From Pseudisothecium myosuroides (taxonomy: Eukaryota; Streptophyta; Bryopsida; Hypnales; Lembophyllaceae), in contig OX637287.1 in the NCBI GenBank assembly GCA_951799445.1, positions 16,368,224 to 16,432,223 of the forward strand: a stretch of DNA of 64,000 nt. Direction: 5' to 3'. Shown here piece by piece: positions 13,301 through 26,945 of the stretch (its first letter is position 1; every line of letters starts with the position of its first letter). The notes under the pieces are model-generated. The model made no database searches. It was not told the DNA's origin and was given only the letters and a program-made list of their open reading frames with translations. The position numbers and the translations under genes were made by a program.

Positions 13301-13960
13301 GCAATAGATGTAGGTGGCAGTCTGACACAACGTAGCCACATCAATGCAGGCAGGCGAGGAGCGTTCATGCATTGAGACGCGGCAGGGCAGGAAGGGCAGG
13401 ATGGAGTCGAAGATATAAATGTTTTATGATGGAATTGGGCAAGCCCTGCAGCCGCCTTTGGAGCATGTGGGGGTTTTTGAACCTGTGGATGGAAAGCTTA
13501 ATTAGGCGCCACCGGCCCTGGGGAGAGCAGTTACCGTAGTAGTTACTGGGACTAGCTAGATTATGAGTTGATTAATCTATATTAGAGGGACGCTGATGCA
13601 ATGAAGGCCTTCCGTTCAGTACTAATTCATGAGGGTATGGCAAGCCCTGGAACCCTTCCAAGACGGTTGAGTGTAAGATCGGTAATTAGTGATACCACTT
13701 GCACAGAGGCGCACCTTTTTTTAAAATTGGAAACAGCAACAACAGGTTTGAATTGTGTTTTTCTTTGGGTGCCAGGGATGGACAGAAGCCGGTGATCTCT
13801 ATCTAAAAGAGAACAATCGCTAAGGTATTCCAACGCATGAAAATATGAATTATTTGGAATTGGTCCATGTGCTTCAAGAAGAAAAAAAAAATTGAATTAT
13901 TTGGATACTGTATTGATTTTATTTTATTCTTTAAATTTTAATTGTTATGTTTTGGAGAAC
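10352..13960. other. 3' region of ERF gene and unassigned low-copy DNA
   Basis: The first several hundred bases probably hold the 3' untranslated region; AATAA-type signals occur (for example gtaaataagg near 10873). From about 10900 to 13900 base composition stays mixed, unlike the AT-rich repeats further right. However, the short frames on both strands (for example 10441-10791 +, 12273-12563 +, 12882-13157 -) resemble no protein family I know and have no convincing exon junctions. The stretch could be a decayed gene, a non-coding transcript or simple spacer. Confidence 0.35.
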
Positions 13961-13964
13961 TATT

Positions 13965-14855
<891 letters not shown>

Positions 14856-15102
14856 CTAATTGTAATGTGTTTGCAAAACTATCCCATCTAGATTCTTGGC
14901 TAAGATGTACAACCTCCATACATAAGAGCTTAGGTCGATTTTAGGTATACATATGTTTTTATACTTTGAAATTTATAGTTTATTCATGCAAAAAAATACA
15001 TTCTAAGAGAATCTAAAATCTCTTTTATCCTAACAACAAGATTCAACAAAAGCTTTTAGTATAATATAGGAACCATGCTCAAATCCTTTTTCAAATGCAT
15101 TA

Positions 15103-15231
15103 AGATGTTATTATCTTTTTTTTTTTTTCCATAAACGGTGACCATTGAACTGCATTAAAAAACACAAGAGAAATACATTCAGTCTGGCTCCCTCGAAAGG
15201 TCTAACCTAGGGGGAGAGATGTTATTATCTT
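15103..15231 (-). mobile_element. Small retroposon with poly(A) tail and 15-bp target duplication
   Basis: AGATGTTATTATCTT occurs at 15103-15117 and again at 15217-15231 as a perfect direct repeat. Between them lies a 99-bp insert that starts with a T run on the plus strand, which is a poly(A) tail on the minus strand. A long target duplication with a poly(A) tail is the hallmark of LINE-machinery insertion. The insert body (tggtcaccgtttatgg next to the tail on the minus strand) resembles a stretch at 29790-29815, so the source is repeated. Too short to code. Confidence 0.8.
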
Positions 15232-17369
15232 AGTTCACATTGTAAATGAAGGGCAAGATCAACATATCCCTAACAAATTTATTTACTTTCAAAAATAAGA
15301 TTAAACATATGCTAAATTTGAAAAAAAATTGTTCCAAATTCTTTCCATATAAAAAATTTCTCTCCAAAAATTGGCATCTAGGTATAGAACTGTGTTCTAT
15401 CAACCCTCACTCTTTCAACTATAAGATTTGGATCCCTTGTAGACAAAATCACGATTTTTACAGGCGTCTGGCAAGGATACTAATCAATCAAGTAATGACA
15501 TATCTTATATTTTTTGAATCAAAGTAATTAATTTTGGGCGCATGTGCTATATATAGTACTAAGGTCCTAATCACTAGTCTATATTGCCATTGAATTATAA
15601 AAATTGTATGTTTTTGATGTAATAGAATCTTGAAGCATCTCATTTTTATTAGATTATACAGTGAAAACTCGCTTCTTGCATGGGAACGGTGGAAGAAATT
15701 TTAGCTATATGCACATAAAGAAGCTTAAGTGTCCAAATCCAATTAATTAAACATGCTCATGAAGTACTGAATTTGTATTTGATTGGTTCAAATTGGTTGT
15801 TCAACTAAAAAAATTAGTGTTGTATGACACAATCACCTCCATTAATGCTATGTGTAGTAGACTTTATGCACATAAGGGGTATGCAAATATAGAACTACAA
15901 TTAGTTATGCAAGTAGGGAATTTGCATTATGAGAGGTTTCACTATATATTAAAATAGCAGGTTACAAAGACCCAAATACTAACAACTTTTCAACTTTCAC
16001 AAAAAATCCCACACAAATGGATTCCTAAATTTAGGATAATTAACCTAATAAGAATAGTAAAAGTTAACAATTTGATTGCTAAGAATTTAAGGATAAAGCT
16101 TATTTGTTTCCATTGTGATTTACAACTAATGCAATCATTGAAACACTGACCTTTTATATTTTAGCAAATTTTGCTAAAATTTCACCTAAATTTAGTACCT
16201 ACTACCACTATACCAATAAAGAAAGGTATAATGTGGACAAAATAGTCAAAAACATCTCCAAAATATACATACAATTTGCCAAATTTTGAATGAAGTTTAT
16301 TCATTTTAGATAAGAATATGAATGACAATATGTAATGGATAAATGTTTAGAAAATGATGATTGTCTTGGACTCTTGATGAGTTTGCATTGCAAGGTGCAT
16401 ATTGCAGTACCAAAAAGGAAAAACCAACTAAAAATATTGTTAGCCTTGGCACTATATTAGTACATCCTAGGTTTGGTGAGGAGGCCATATAGTTAATGAA
16501 GTAGAATGGGTTGCGGTGCCCCAACTTATAGACATCACCCGGAATCCTATTTGCAGTGACCACAATGACGTAGGTGCAAAAAAGGTGTTCACTTCTTTTG
16601 GCGGTAGCACATCTAAGATGGAAAAGTGACGCACAATTGTTGCCATAATTGAGTTGATTGAGGAGTGAATTACAACTTTTAGGGTACAAGAAGTGTTGTG
16701 AATTTGCCATGTGAGGGCCTCGAAGCACAGTCCAGGGAGTTTTTTAGCTCAACCGGCTAAAATCCTACAATTTCTCAGACCAACCGGTTGTTTGAAGCAT
16801 TCTCTTGGCTAAGCCTTTAAAAAAAAGAGAATATTCTTTGATTTTCTTCTTAAATGATCGGTTTTTTTCCGAAGATTTTGAAATCAATTAGGCAATTCCT
16901 AATTTCAACCGGCTAACTTGTAACTAAATGCCGGTACTCCCCGTACATTGCCTCGAAGTGACATGCCCACAAAGCTAACAAGGAAGATGACGGGTGCATA
17001 GGGCCAAGTTTTTGTTGCCAACTCGGAACTCACCCCCAATTTGCCGTTGCAACGCCTCCACCAAGGATGCTCCTTAAGTCTAAAGCCTGCACCGAGGATC
17101 GATCCCAGCTGGTAGTATGGTGTAAACGGGACCCCTCATTCCAATTAATTTTCCTATTTTTGAAATGCTTGTCACGGTGGTCGTTGTTTGAAGTAGATTT
17201 CTGACAACTCTCGTACAATTCGGGATTTTCCAGCCTTTGGACTGGTGCAGATTTCCAATCATGAAGAACCATGAGATTCATGGCCGATTATGCACAGCAA
17301 CTGTAATCCTTCCGCGTCGGTATAATTATGCAGGTTTTTAATGGGAAAGCCTGGGGGAGGGAGAGCATT
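15232..17369. other. Intergenic DNA with T-rich, CCGGCTAA-marked repeat
   Basis: No gene recognised. The part 16740-16990 has a T-rich core flanked by CCGGCTAA and CCGGTACTCCCC-type words; a similar order (CCGGCTAAC, CCGGCGGTTCTCC) ends a T-rich block at 27460-27690, so a shared repeat family is possible. The minus-strand frames at 16306-16728 and 17030-17281 match nothing I recognise. Confidence 0.35.
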
Positions 17370-18588
17370 GAGCGTAGGAAATCCGAGCTTGATTCTCAGT
17401 TTAAAAGAAAGGCAATCAACAAAAAGACTCATGTTTCATAATTCATATCATACCGCTAAGCTTACTGTAAGCTTCATTGGTAGGGTGTTTGAGCCTCAAA
17501 GAACTTCTTAAAAGCATTTGGGCCGCAAATGAGCTTAGGAAATCCGAGCTTGATTCTGAGTTTAAAAGAAAAGTAATCAACAAAAAGACTCATGTTTCGT
17601 AATTCATATCATACACCTAAGCTTACTGTAAGCTCAGTAGGGTGTTTGACGACCTCAATGAACTTCTTAAAAACATTTGGGCCGCAATGAGCGTAGGAAA
17701 TCCGAGCTTGATTCTCAGTTTTAAAGAAAAGTAATCAACAAAAAGACTCATGTTTCATGATTCATATACACGTACCTAAGCTTACTGTAGGCTCAGTAGG
17801 ATGTTTAACCCCTAAAGGACCAAGGTGCGTTTTTTGGCAACATAGCGATTTTGGGCAGCTCACTACGAATGAAGTTTTTATTTTTTTTCTTTGAAAATTT
17901 TACACAACATGTGCCCGAGGAGTAGCTTTAAGGCCCAACAATTTTCATAACTTTTGACTACATAGATAAAAAGTTATTGCATGATATGTGATTTTCTTTG
18001 AACTTTGGGCAGCCCGGGCAGCTCTGAAAATTTCTTTAAAAATGACTTCTAAAAAAAATAAAAATTTTAAATTGGTTCTTTAGATTTATATAAGCATGGG
18101 AAGCTTTGAATCATTCAATTCCGATTTATGAGTCAAAAGTTATGAGGAGTTTAAGTTTGCGGGTAGTTATGGTTTTCAAAGACTCCATGCCTACCCGCAA
18201 ACTTAAACTCCTCATAACTTTTGACTCATAGATTGGAATTGAATGGTTCAAAGCTTCCCACGCTTATATAAATCTAAAGAACCAATTTCAAATTTTTATT
18301 TTTTTTAAAAGTCATTTTTAAAGAAATTTTCAGAGCTACCCGGGCTGCCCAAAGTTCAAAGAAAATCACATATCATGCAATAACTTTTTATCTATGTAGT
18401 CAAAAGTTATGAAAATTGTTGGGCCTTAAAGCTACTCCTCGGGCACATCTTGTGTAAAATTTTCAAAGAAAAAAAATAAAAACTCCATTCGTAGTGAGTT
18501 GCCCAAAATCGCTATGTTGCCAAAAAACGCACCTTGGTCCTTTAGGGGTTAAGCCTCAAAGAACTTCTTAAAAACATTTGGGCAAATC
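17370..18588. repeat. About 160-bp tandem repeat, three units, split by a foldback
   Basis: Units begin at 17370, 17531 and 17689 with gagc(g/t)taggaaatccgag and run through 'caacaaaaagactcatgtttc' and 'aagcttactgta'. They end in 'aacttcttaaaa(g/a)catttggg'. The third unit is interrupted at 17805 by the inverted-repeat element ending at 18552; its last part resumes at 18553 (gcctcaaagaacttc) and stops near 18588. Confidence 0.85.
17805..18552. mobile_element. 748-bp foldback element, TTAA-family A derivative
   Basis: A nearly perfect palindrome: the left arm runs from TTAACCCCTAAAGGACC at 17805 to about 18165, and the right arm is its complement from about 18190 to GGTCCTTTAGGGGTTAA at 18552, leaving a short spacer. 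Each arm matches the left half of the element at 22017-22941, so this looks like two left halves joined head to head. Comparison with the undisturbed tandem units (tgtttgagcctc) shows an empty site of tgtTTAAgcctc here, supporting TTAA target duplication. Confidence 0.85.
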
Positions 18589-18589
18589 T

Positions 18590-21190
18590 GCAATTGAAAG
18601 AATGTCCGTTGTAAGCTACAGTAGTCACGACGGATTTTGTACAGTACTGTACAGTGAAGTTGATCGATTTCAACACATTCTCTGGGTCAGAGCGTACACA
18701 TTTACTGTATCTGCATGGCTGCAATAGTTCCTCAAATCTGAGTTGAAATCTACACCCCCGCCATTATTTCTCGATTGAACTTAGATTTCTCATTGAACTT
18801 AATTAGATTGTTTCATTTTTCAATTAAGATTCTTGAGTATTTAGAGAAGATTTCAACTTTATAGAATTTTGTGAGATTATGCTTACTGTTACTGTATAAC
18901 CCTTCAAGCTCCCGGAGATTATATTCTGTTGGCTGTTGGCTCTGTCTGTATTGGGGTAGACTAGCGGTTGGTCTAAAATATAGTATTTTTTCTTTTCGAT
19001 CAATTGAGAATCAAAGTGAGTCACAAGAAAACTGACTCTTCCTAGTGGTCATGTGATTTGATTCACGAATATGCATCAGTTTTCTGTGTCAATTTTAAAA
19101 ATAAAAAATAAAAAATGCACCAGTTGTTTGAAGACTGAGTTTGTTTTTTCTAATTTGACTGTAATTCTAATTTTTCGTACCTTGTCTTCAGTTTTTGATT
19201 TGAAGGATTGAGTAATCAGTTGGCTTTTCATAAGGTTGTTGCAATTGGCGAGGCTTTGAAAATTTCACCCTAGAACTCACCAATTGCAAGATCATGACTT
19301 TAGAATAACGAAAAGTAGGTTTTCCAAACCTAATATGTAACTCAGGTTTTAACTTTTAAACTTCTTTTGTATGAAATTGTATGTCCTACAACATTAGAAA
19401 AAACAAATATTGAGAAAATAAGTTGACAATGTATGGAGAAAAAACAACTAACAATGAATAGTCTATATTCTCTTTTGAATTTTTTCTAAAAAAGGAAGTC
19501 TATGCAAATTGATAAGATACACTATACAAATAATCATTCAAAGAAATATTTCAAAAATGTTGATCCCAGTTTTTTTTAGAAAAATTTATTAGAAAAATTA
19601 ACTTCACATGCTGTCAAAGCTTACTTCCAAACAAAAAACACTTACAACTTTTCAATGGTAATATATAAAAAATGATTTATGCAAGACTTTTTGTAAAGAG
19701 AATACAACTACATTGTCTCATGATAAAAAATTTTATTGAAAATATACTATAAATTAATTTTAATCAATTACATAATCAATTTTATAATTTTATATACCAA
19801 ATTAAAATAAATGATTGATTTGCATGCCCTTGTGTTTATTGTTGCATCTATTGTAAGCCTCAAGTATAGGAGTGATTTAACCTTGCCACTCCTATGGCAT
19901 GTAGTACACTTAAAATATATTGATGGATTTCTAAAATAGTAATGCACATTATAAATTTATTTATTATCTTCTAAAGAGCAAATATTTAAGTTTTTGTTGT
20001 TTTTGGATGATCTCATAGTAGTTTGCTTGATTAGAAAATACTACAACTTGCATTCTTTTGTCAATGCCTTGTTTTGGGTTTGATTTATAATTTTTTAGAA
20101 TAGTTTATCCTCTACTTTAGATTTTTTTCAATATGTTTCAAATACAATCATAACATTGGTGTCTTTCTATTCTTGTATTTTCAAGATTCCTTGAATTTGT
20201 AGCAAATCTAATAACTCTATGCAAATCTTACGGATTTTTTTTAATATAAAATACTAGATAGAATTGAAAACAAAATTGATAGAAAATTTCTTAAGTAAAA
20301 TAAATAAATTCATTGATAGAATGATGCAATAAAATTTCAAGGCTCATAATGTTGTAATTGAAAAATCACAATGATATATAATTAATTAATATTTTAGGTG
20401 AAAATGTCTTTAGTCTCACTATCTCTTAAAAAGTGGCAATACTGGACACCAAATTGGACCCTCTAGCTCCAAAAAATCCCTGCCGTCGGACCCCCCCCCT
20501 CAATGAAAAAAGTACCCCCCTTCCTCCCCGCTTATAGTTGATAATGATTTTTTTGAATCAGAAAAGGAAAAAGTATCCCCCTTTCAATGCCATCGATCTA
20601 GGAAAAAAATGTAGCCATTGATTGCACCGTCCTTGGTGATCTTGGCCGTTGAGATTAGGATTTATGATAAGATATTTCGGATATATGGACGGATATATGG
20701 AATATAGAATACAAAAGATACACGGATATACAATATACAATAGAGTAGTAAGGTACAACTTACATACATGGGTATGGATGCGGGATAAGGTGTCAATATC
20801 CTATATCGATTATGGTTATAGCATAGTCAAAAAAATATAAACATGTGGGAGGAGGTACAAAATGTATTTTAATTAATTCACTCATTTAAAATGAGCTAAT
20901 TAATTGGCAGAATGTGTCTTTTGTCATCTATGGAGTCAAAATGGTAGGCATTGCTAATACTACATAATTAGTGTTACAATCAATGCTTAGAATCACGTAA
21001 TAAGTCAATGTAATACAAAAAAAAAAACTTTGACAAGAAAGGTTTTGAGCTTACTATGGGATAGGCTAGTAGAAGAGTGACAAATAGATTTGTAATAAGA
21101 TAGATAATTTTTGTTTAATATATACTATCATCCATCTATGTCATATATTTAATTTGAACCTTATTTATAATATTGTATAAAATCAGTGGT
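18590..21190. other. AT-rich intergenic DNA with C-run
   Basis: No gene recognised. A patch at 20490-20540 has a run of ten to eleven C followed by another C run (accccccttcc). It resembles the C-rich ends of the insertions near 57.8 and 59.36 kb, but I could not find a matching partner end. A simple ata/gata-rich block occurs at 20670-20830. Confidence 0.35.
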
Positions 21191-21729
21191 ATTAAAGTAG
21201 GAGGTACAGAAACCGCTCATTCAAAAGGATTTTGGCTTAGGATGTCTTCTATACAAATCAAAGCATTTTCTAACAAATTTTCAGAGAAAGAAAAGAGGGA
21301 GCCATATCCATCACAATTTGATTTGTAATTTTTAGAGTTAAACTTAGGTATGATTTCTAAAGATCACAAGAGTAAGGTGCTATTTGAGTCTATAGATACA
21401 ACCATGAAATGTCGAACACTTGTTCTTTAATGGTGCAAATGGAGTCCAAAATGAAGGTGTGCTAACCTCAAACTACAACATGGTGCATGCAATTGCCATA
21501 GGGTGACAGAAAGTCTTCCACCATTCAAAACTCTACATTATGTACACTAAAATTTTGTCTACTTCCAAATCAAACTCGGTCTCCAACCATTACTAAAATT
21601 GTGCAATGAGAATCCCGAATTGGCACCAATTCATCAATGGGCCATTTTTCATTCCTACAATGATGATTCATGGTACACTTGTAGGAGCAATTCTTGGAAC
21701 ATGGGCATAATTAGCACCTCCTATTTTAA
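21191..21729 (+). mobile_element. Family E copy 3
   Basis: Left end ATTAAAGTAGGAGGTAC, right end the inverted partner (complement reads ATTAAAATAGGAGGTGC). The interior matches, in reverse, the block at about 5860-6386. It is non-coding and slightly more diverged at its ends than the copies at 2020-2336 and 29834-30166. Confidence 0.55.
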
Positions 21730-22016
21730 TCCCTAAATGCCCAAGGCCTTTTTTGATCTTCTTGGAATTTGCTCTAACTTAAATTAAACAAAAAGACAAC
21801 ATTTTGATAAGTTTTATCAATTTTTTATTATTTGTAGTTGTGCAAATTTAAACTAGACACATTAGAAGTCACATGGGAAATATATAATTTATAGATTGAA
21901 AGATTATAATGTTTGATCATGAGGATGTGAAAATTGTGAAAGTGATTTGATGTCTTTCAATCCTCTTTTTACATGTCAAAACTAAAAAGTTGATCACCAA
22001 AAAAATATGAGGTTAA

Positions 22017-22941
22017 CCCCTAAAGGACCAACATGCCTTTTATGGCAACATAGAATTTTTGGGCAGGTACGTGTGACTGGAGATTTGCATATTTTGGGCT
22101 GAAATTTTTATAGAAGGTGGGGACAAGGAATATCTTTCATATGCACCAAATTTCATGACATTTGGAAATACGAGTCAAAAGTTATGGCCGAATATGTTGT
22201 TTGTTGGTCAACTTGGGCAGTCTGGGCAGATCAGAAAAAATCACTCTTTTCAAAAATAAAAATTTGAAATGGTTTTATTAGATTTATATATACGTGGAAA
22301 GCTTTGAATCATTCCATTCTGATCAATGAGTCAAACGTTATGAGTTTTTTTAGTTTGCGGGCAGTTTTGGATTGTCTACTCTAAAATAAACTTTGAAATC
22401 GTTTATTTCACTCAATTTTCAGTATTTTTCAAAAAAAATAAAACTGTAGGATGTAGATTGTTTATTACAACATTGCAACCATTGGGATTGGCATTTTTCA
22501 GTTCCATAATTAACTTCTTAACAATTTAGTGTTTTGAACCATTCTCTACTTCTTTCTACTTACTATTTTTTTCCTACATGTTGTACAATTCCAAATAATC
22601 TGAAAATTTTCAAGCATGTAGCCAACTTGACCTTAAGAATGAATCTAAAGAAGCACAACCATTTTGGAATTTTTTTCATAATTATCTGACCTTGTGAAGT
22701 GCAGCTGCCCGATTTTACGAAGGGCCAAAAAAAGGACTTTTACCACTTCAAACGCTAATATATTCCAATCTACACGATGGAAATTTATGAAATTTTTTCC
22801 ACATATTCTCAAACCAGAATAATACAAGATCCTACGGTTACATGTGTCCAAAAATGATAGTTTTCAAAAATTTGGTACTTGTACTAGAAATGGCAGTTTT
22901 GGAGCATTTTTGGTGAGAACATAGTCAAGGAACTTTAGGGG
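22017..22941 (+). mobile_element. TTAA-family element A1 (925 bp)
   Basis: Flanked by TTAA at 22013-22016 and 22942-22945. The ends are CCCCTAAAGGACCAA and, inverted, GGAACTTTAGGGG. TTAA target duplication with ends starting CCC is the pattern of piggyBac-superfamily elements. The interior has blocks 'tttgggcaggt', 'gagtcaaaagttatgg', 'ctttgaatcattccattc', 'cctacggtt' and 'gaaatggcagttttgga'. No transposase. Reference copy for the reverse copy at 63228-63978 and for the foldback at 17805-18552. Confidence 0.75.
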
Positions 22942-22945
22942 TTAA

Positions 22946-23301
22946 AGGGCAAAACATGTATAATCCAATCAATTTACGGCTTTTAAAAATCTACTCTACA
23001 ATTTTTTTTAATGAATTTCTAATGTGATTTTTTCTCCAAGTTCTAATGTATTTGAGGCTCATTCCCAAGAGCCCCAAACACTAGAAAATCAAGAATTGCA
23101 ATGGACACTCTTGCACAAAATAGTTGGATAGAAAAATTATGATCATTCATTTTCAAAATCAAATTTTTGATGACAATACTAGACTTCAAAAAGAATTTTT
23201 CAAAAATACAAACTACATTAAATATTAACTTGATAAGGTTTTATTTAACTTCAAAGTTTTGTTGACATCATAATTTGATGCCTCAGGCATTTAGGGGTTA
23301 A
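22946..23301. mobile_element. TTAA-family fragment C2
   Basis: Only the right end is clear: GCATTTAGGGGTTAATGG ending in TTAA at 23298-23301. It resembles the right end at 29455-29458. The left part abuts element A1 and has no good inverted partner, so this is probably a truncated copy. Confidence 0.4.
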
Positions 23302-23795
23302 TGGAAAAGTGACAGCAAATAGTATTATTCAACTAGTGCTTTTTCAATGATGTTTTCCTTAAAAACATTAAAAATTAAAATGTTGTACAAAGAATACCTT
23401 TTGTTTTCATAAATGGAACTATTAAAATACACCTCAATTTTGAATTGCTATCAATAAATCTTGGATGAATGTACATATAATCACACAAAAAGTCATGTTT
23501 CATTTGTATTCTAAAAATTAATAGATGTAATGTAATTTAGAATTTCAATACAAACCTGGAAGAATTAAAAAAAGCCGTCATACCCAATTTGCTTAGTTCT
23601 AATTCAATTTGCTAAATCTACTTGTTATACAAATATTGCAATTGATGACAACATTGTCTTAGGATATGCATCAAGCCTACTTGATGTCAAACTGAACCCT
23701 CTATTGTTGTATCTTGGTTTATTATTGCATCTTGGTCAAGTATTTGTTTGATTTTGAAAACTCTATTTGAAAAAATGAAATAGTCTCCCATGCAT

Positions 23796-24075
23796 TAGAG
23801 GAGATTTGGGCTTCTAAGAGCCCGCGAGTTCCCGGACTGTGGGAACTCTGCAGGACTGCTGGGACGTTGCCGCATGACTAGTCTGACATGGCCAAGCGAC
23901 TGCCACGTCATTTTTTTAAAATTTTTTTTTGAAAAAATAAATATATTTAGTGTTCTTTTAACATTTTAATAACTTTTTTTTATTTTTAAAATAACTTTTT
24001 TTTTGACAGTAGGGGCTGGTTCCCAGCATTGGGAACAGCCCTGAAACGGTCTTCCAGAGGCTCAGATCTCCTCTA
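23796..24075. mobile_element. MITE, family D copy 2
   Basis: The ends are TAGAGGAGATTTGGGC and, as complement of the right end, TAGAGGAGATCTGAGCC, with TA at both edges (23796-23797 and 24074-24075). Next to the ends are GC-richer stretches with gggaact and gggaaca words and a chance for internal pairing (tgacatgg, ccacgtca). The core is poly-T/A rich. Non-coding. Confidence 0.7.
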
Positions 24076-24546
24076 ACGGTTTGGTATTTTCTATACCCAA
24101 ATCATCATTTTTTTTTACCAAAGTACAAACATTAAAGAAACAAATCTACCACAAACCAACGCCTAAGGCACCACAAATATGTCTAGTGTCTAGATAGATA
24201 TAAAAAATTGGACAACATTGCTCAATATTTTCAAATATTCCTAGATACTTTTGCATGTTGTAGAAAATATCCTCAATATGCCTAAGAATGTTTTTGTTAA
24301 TCCTTAGAGAACTGTACTACATTTTTGGGATAAATTGTCCAAATATGCCACTTTTTATGTTAGTGAGAATAAAGTGAAAAAGAAAGTTTTTTTAAAGTTC
24401 AACTATACAAAATTGTCCTTGACTAATATGTGAATTTGTAGAAGGATGTTCGAAACATTGACCATATGGATTGAAAGATTATAGCATTTGAAGTTAGAAG
24501 AAAAAGATTTTTTTCAACTAGACTTGACAGGGTCTACATACTTTAA

Positions 24547-25474
24547 CCCCTAAAGCCAACCGTTTGTCCCCTTGGGGGACAATTTGGGTCTGGGTAGGTT
24601 CCTATTGTCTCAATTTGTAGTAAAAAAATTTGGGATTTTTTGAGGTCATGTAGCTTTGCAAGAGCTTTGTGGATATGTAATTTTTATTTAAATCGGTGCC
24701 TGGGAGCAGAAGTTATGGCACAATAAGCCAAAAACGGAGATTGGCGGGCAGCCAAAAAAAATCACAAAAAGTCAAAATAATTTTTAAAAAAAAATTCCTA
24801 AAATATTATATTTTTGTCTACACATGAAGCTTTGATTCATACAATTTGGACTTGTGATGAAAAAGTTATGGACAATCTTAGTTTTTCAGGCAATCTAAGC
24901 ATCTTCTTGAAAAACTAACCTATAGGATTCATTTTTGAATGCAATTTTTACAATTTTCCCAAAAAAATTGTTGGACATGGTTAAATTTGTTAACTAGAAC
25001 AATCTCACCATTGGAATTATTGTGTTTCAACTCCATCTTAAAGTTATTAATGGTTTTGTCTTTCCTTCATTCTTGAACCTATTTCTACTTAACAATTTTT
25101 TAATGAGTGAAAATTAAGTTATTTTTTCTTGAATTTTTTTTCCTATATTCTCAACTCAAATATGCAACATAAAAAGTTAAAAAAAATCAAAATCAGTAGT
25201 ACAAAAATTTTAAGTTAAAAAGATTCAAAGCCAAAAAATCTAGTCATAGAAGGTGTAAAAAAACTTTTTTTTCTCACTTTGGATGCAAATATTTTGCAAT
25301 CCACACAGTCAAAGTTTTTGAAATTTCTTCCATACATACTTATTCTAGTATAGTATAAGATCCTACAATTAGATATGAAAAAAAAAAACAATTTTTAAAG
25401 TTTTTTACTCTTTGCAATAGAAATGGCAGTTTCAAGTGTTGTTTGATGGAAAAAAAGCCTTGGTCCTTTAGGGG
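24547..25474 (+). mobile_element. TTAA-family element B1 (928 bp)
   Basis: Flanked by TTAA (24543-24546, 25475-25478) with ends CCCCTAAAGCCAACC and, inverted, CTTTAGGGG. Just inside the left end lies a short palindrome-like run, tccccttgggggaca. Nearly identical over its length to the copy 540 bp further right (26015-26941), suggesting recent or shared amplification. No coding potential. Confidence 0.8.
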
Positions 25475-26014
25475 TTAACTCTTCTTCAAGTGAGATTTTG
25501 GCACTACACATGTTTTTCTTACAATTGCATCCTACAACATATGTATCACATACCCGGTAAATTTCAAAGGTAAAGGAGGAGTTTTGCACATGTTGTCTGA
25601 AGCTATTTGCCTTGCTTGAAAAACTATGGGCAAATTAACTTTTGATCTTGAAACCCGATTGGAAAAAACAAACTATATTCCCAACTAGGTGGTATATGTT
25701 TAGTTTTTGTGTCAAAATTTCAAAAAAGATTGATTCAAGATTGATTCTGTAAAAACTTGCACAACTTTTCAATTGGATGTTTAATGACCATTTGGTCCTT
25801 TAGGAGTTGCCCCCTAACCATCCATATATCAAGAATTGGCAAATACTCACAAAATTGCCATAAATCAACACTCTTTGAAAATTGGTCTATTAATCAAATT
25901 ATATTCATTCTTAAAGAATTTGTAACTGTAGGATTTTATTCTTGACTATTATTAGGATTATGTAAAAAAATTGGGATCTGAGGAGAGAAAGAAGAAACTC
26001 CAATATTTTGTTAA

Positions 26015-26941
26015 CCCCTAAAGGACAGTTTGTCCCCTCGGGGGACAATTTGGGTCCCGGTAGGTTCCTATTGTCTCAATTTGTAGTAAAAAATTTTGGG
26101 ATTTTTTGAGGTTGTGTAGTTTTGCAAGAGCTTTGTGGATATATAATTTTTATTTAAATCGGTGCCCGGGAGCAAAAGTTATGGCACAATGAACCAAAAA
26201 CAGAGATTGGTGCCCGGGCAGCCAAAAAAAAATCACAAAAAGTCAAAAAAAAATTTAATTTTTTTTCCTAAAATATTGTATTTTTGTCTACACGTGAAGC
26301 TTTGATTCATTCAATTTGGACTTGTGATGAAAAAGTTATGGACAATCATAGTTTTTTGGGCAATCTAAGTGTCTTCTTGAAAAACTAACCTATAGGAATC
26401 ATTTTTGAATGCAATTTTTACAATTTTCCAAAAAAATTTGTTGGACATGGTTAAATTTGCTTGCTAGAACGATCTCACCATTGGAATTATTGTGTTTCAA
26501 CTCCATCTTAAAGTTATTAATGGTTTTGTCTTTCCTTCATTATTGAACCTACTTCTACCTAACAATATTTTAATGAGTGAAAATTAAGTTTTTTTTTCCT
26601 AAATTTTTTTTCCTATATTCTCAACTCAAATATGCAACATAAAAAGTTAAAAAATCAAAATCAGTAGTACACAAATTTTAAGTTAAAAAGATTCAAAGCC
26701 AAAAAATCTAGTCATAGAAGGTGTAAAAAAACTTTTTTTCTTCACTTTGGATGCAAATATTTTGCAATCCACGCGGTCAAAGTTTCAAAATTTTCTTCCA
26801 TACGTACTTATACTAGTCTTGTATACGATCCTACGGTTAGATATGCAAAAAAACACAATTTTTAAGGTTTTTTGCTCTTCGCAATAGAATTGGTAGTTTC
26901 AAGTGTTGTTTGATGGAAAAAAAGCCTCGGTCCTTTAGGGG
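26015..26941 (+). mobile_element. TTAA-family element B2 (927 bp)
   Basis: Flanked by TTAA at 26011-26014 and 26942-26945, with inverted ends CCCCTAAAGGAC / TCCTTTAGGGG. The interior follows B1 block by block (gtcccctcgggggacaa, gcccgggagcaaaagttatgg, ctttgattcattcaatttgga, cctacggttagatatg). It is the best-preserved member of its family in this window. Confidence 0.8.
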
Positions 26942-26945
26942 TTAA

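Noticed and set aside
20490..20540. End of a transposon with C-rich terminus
   Set aside because: No inverted partner end or target duplication could be found for it.
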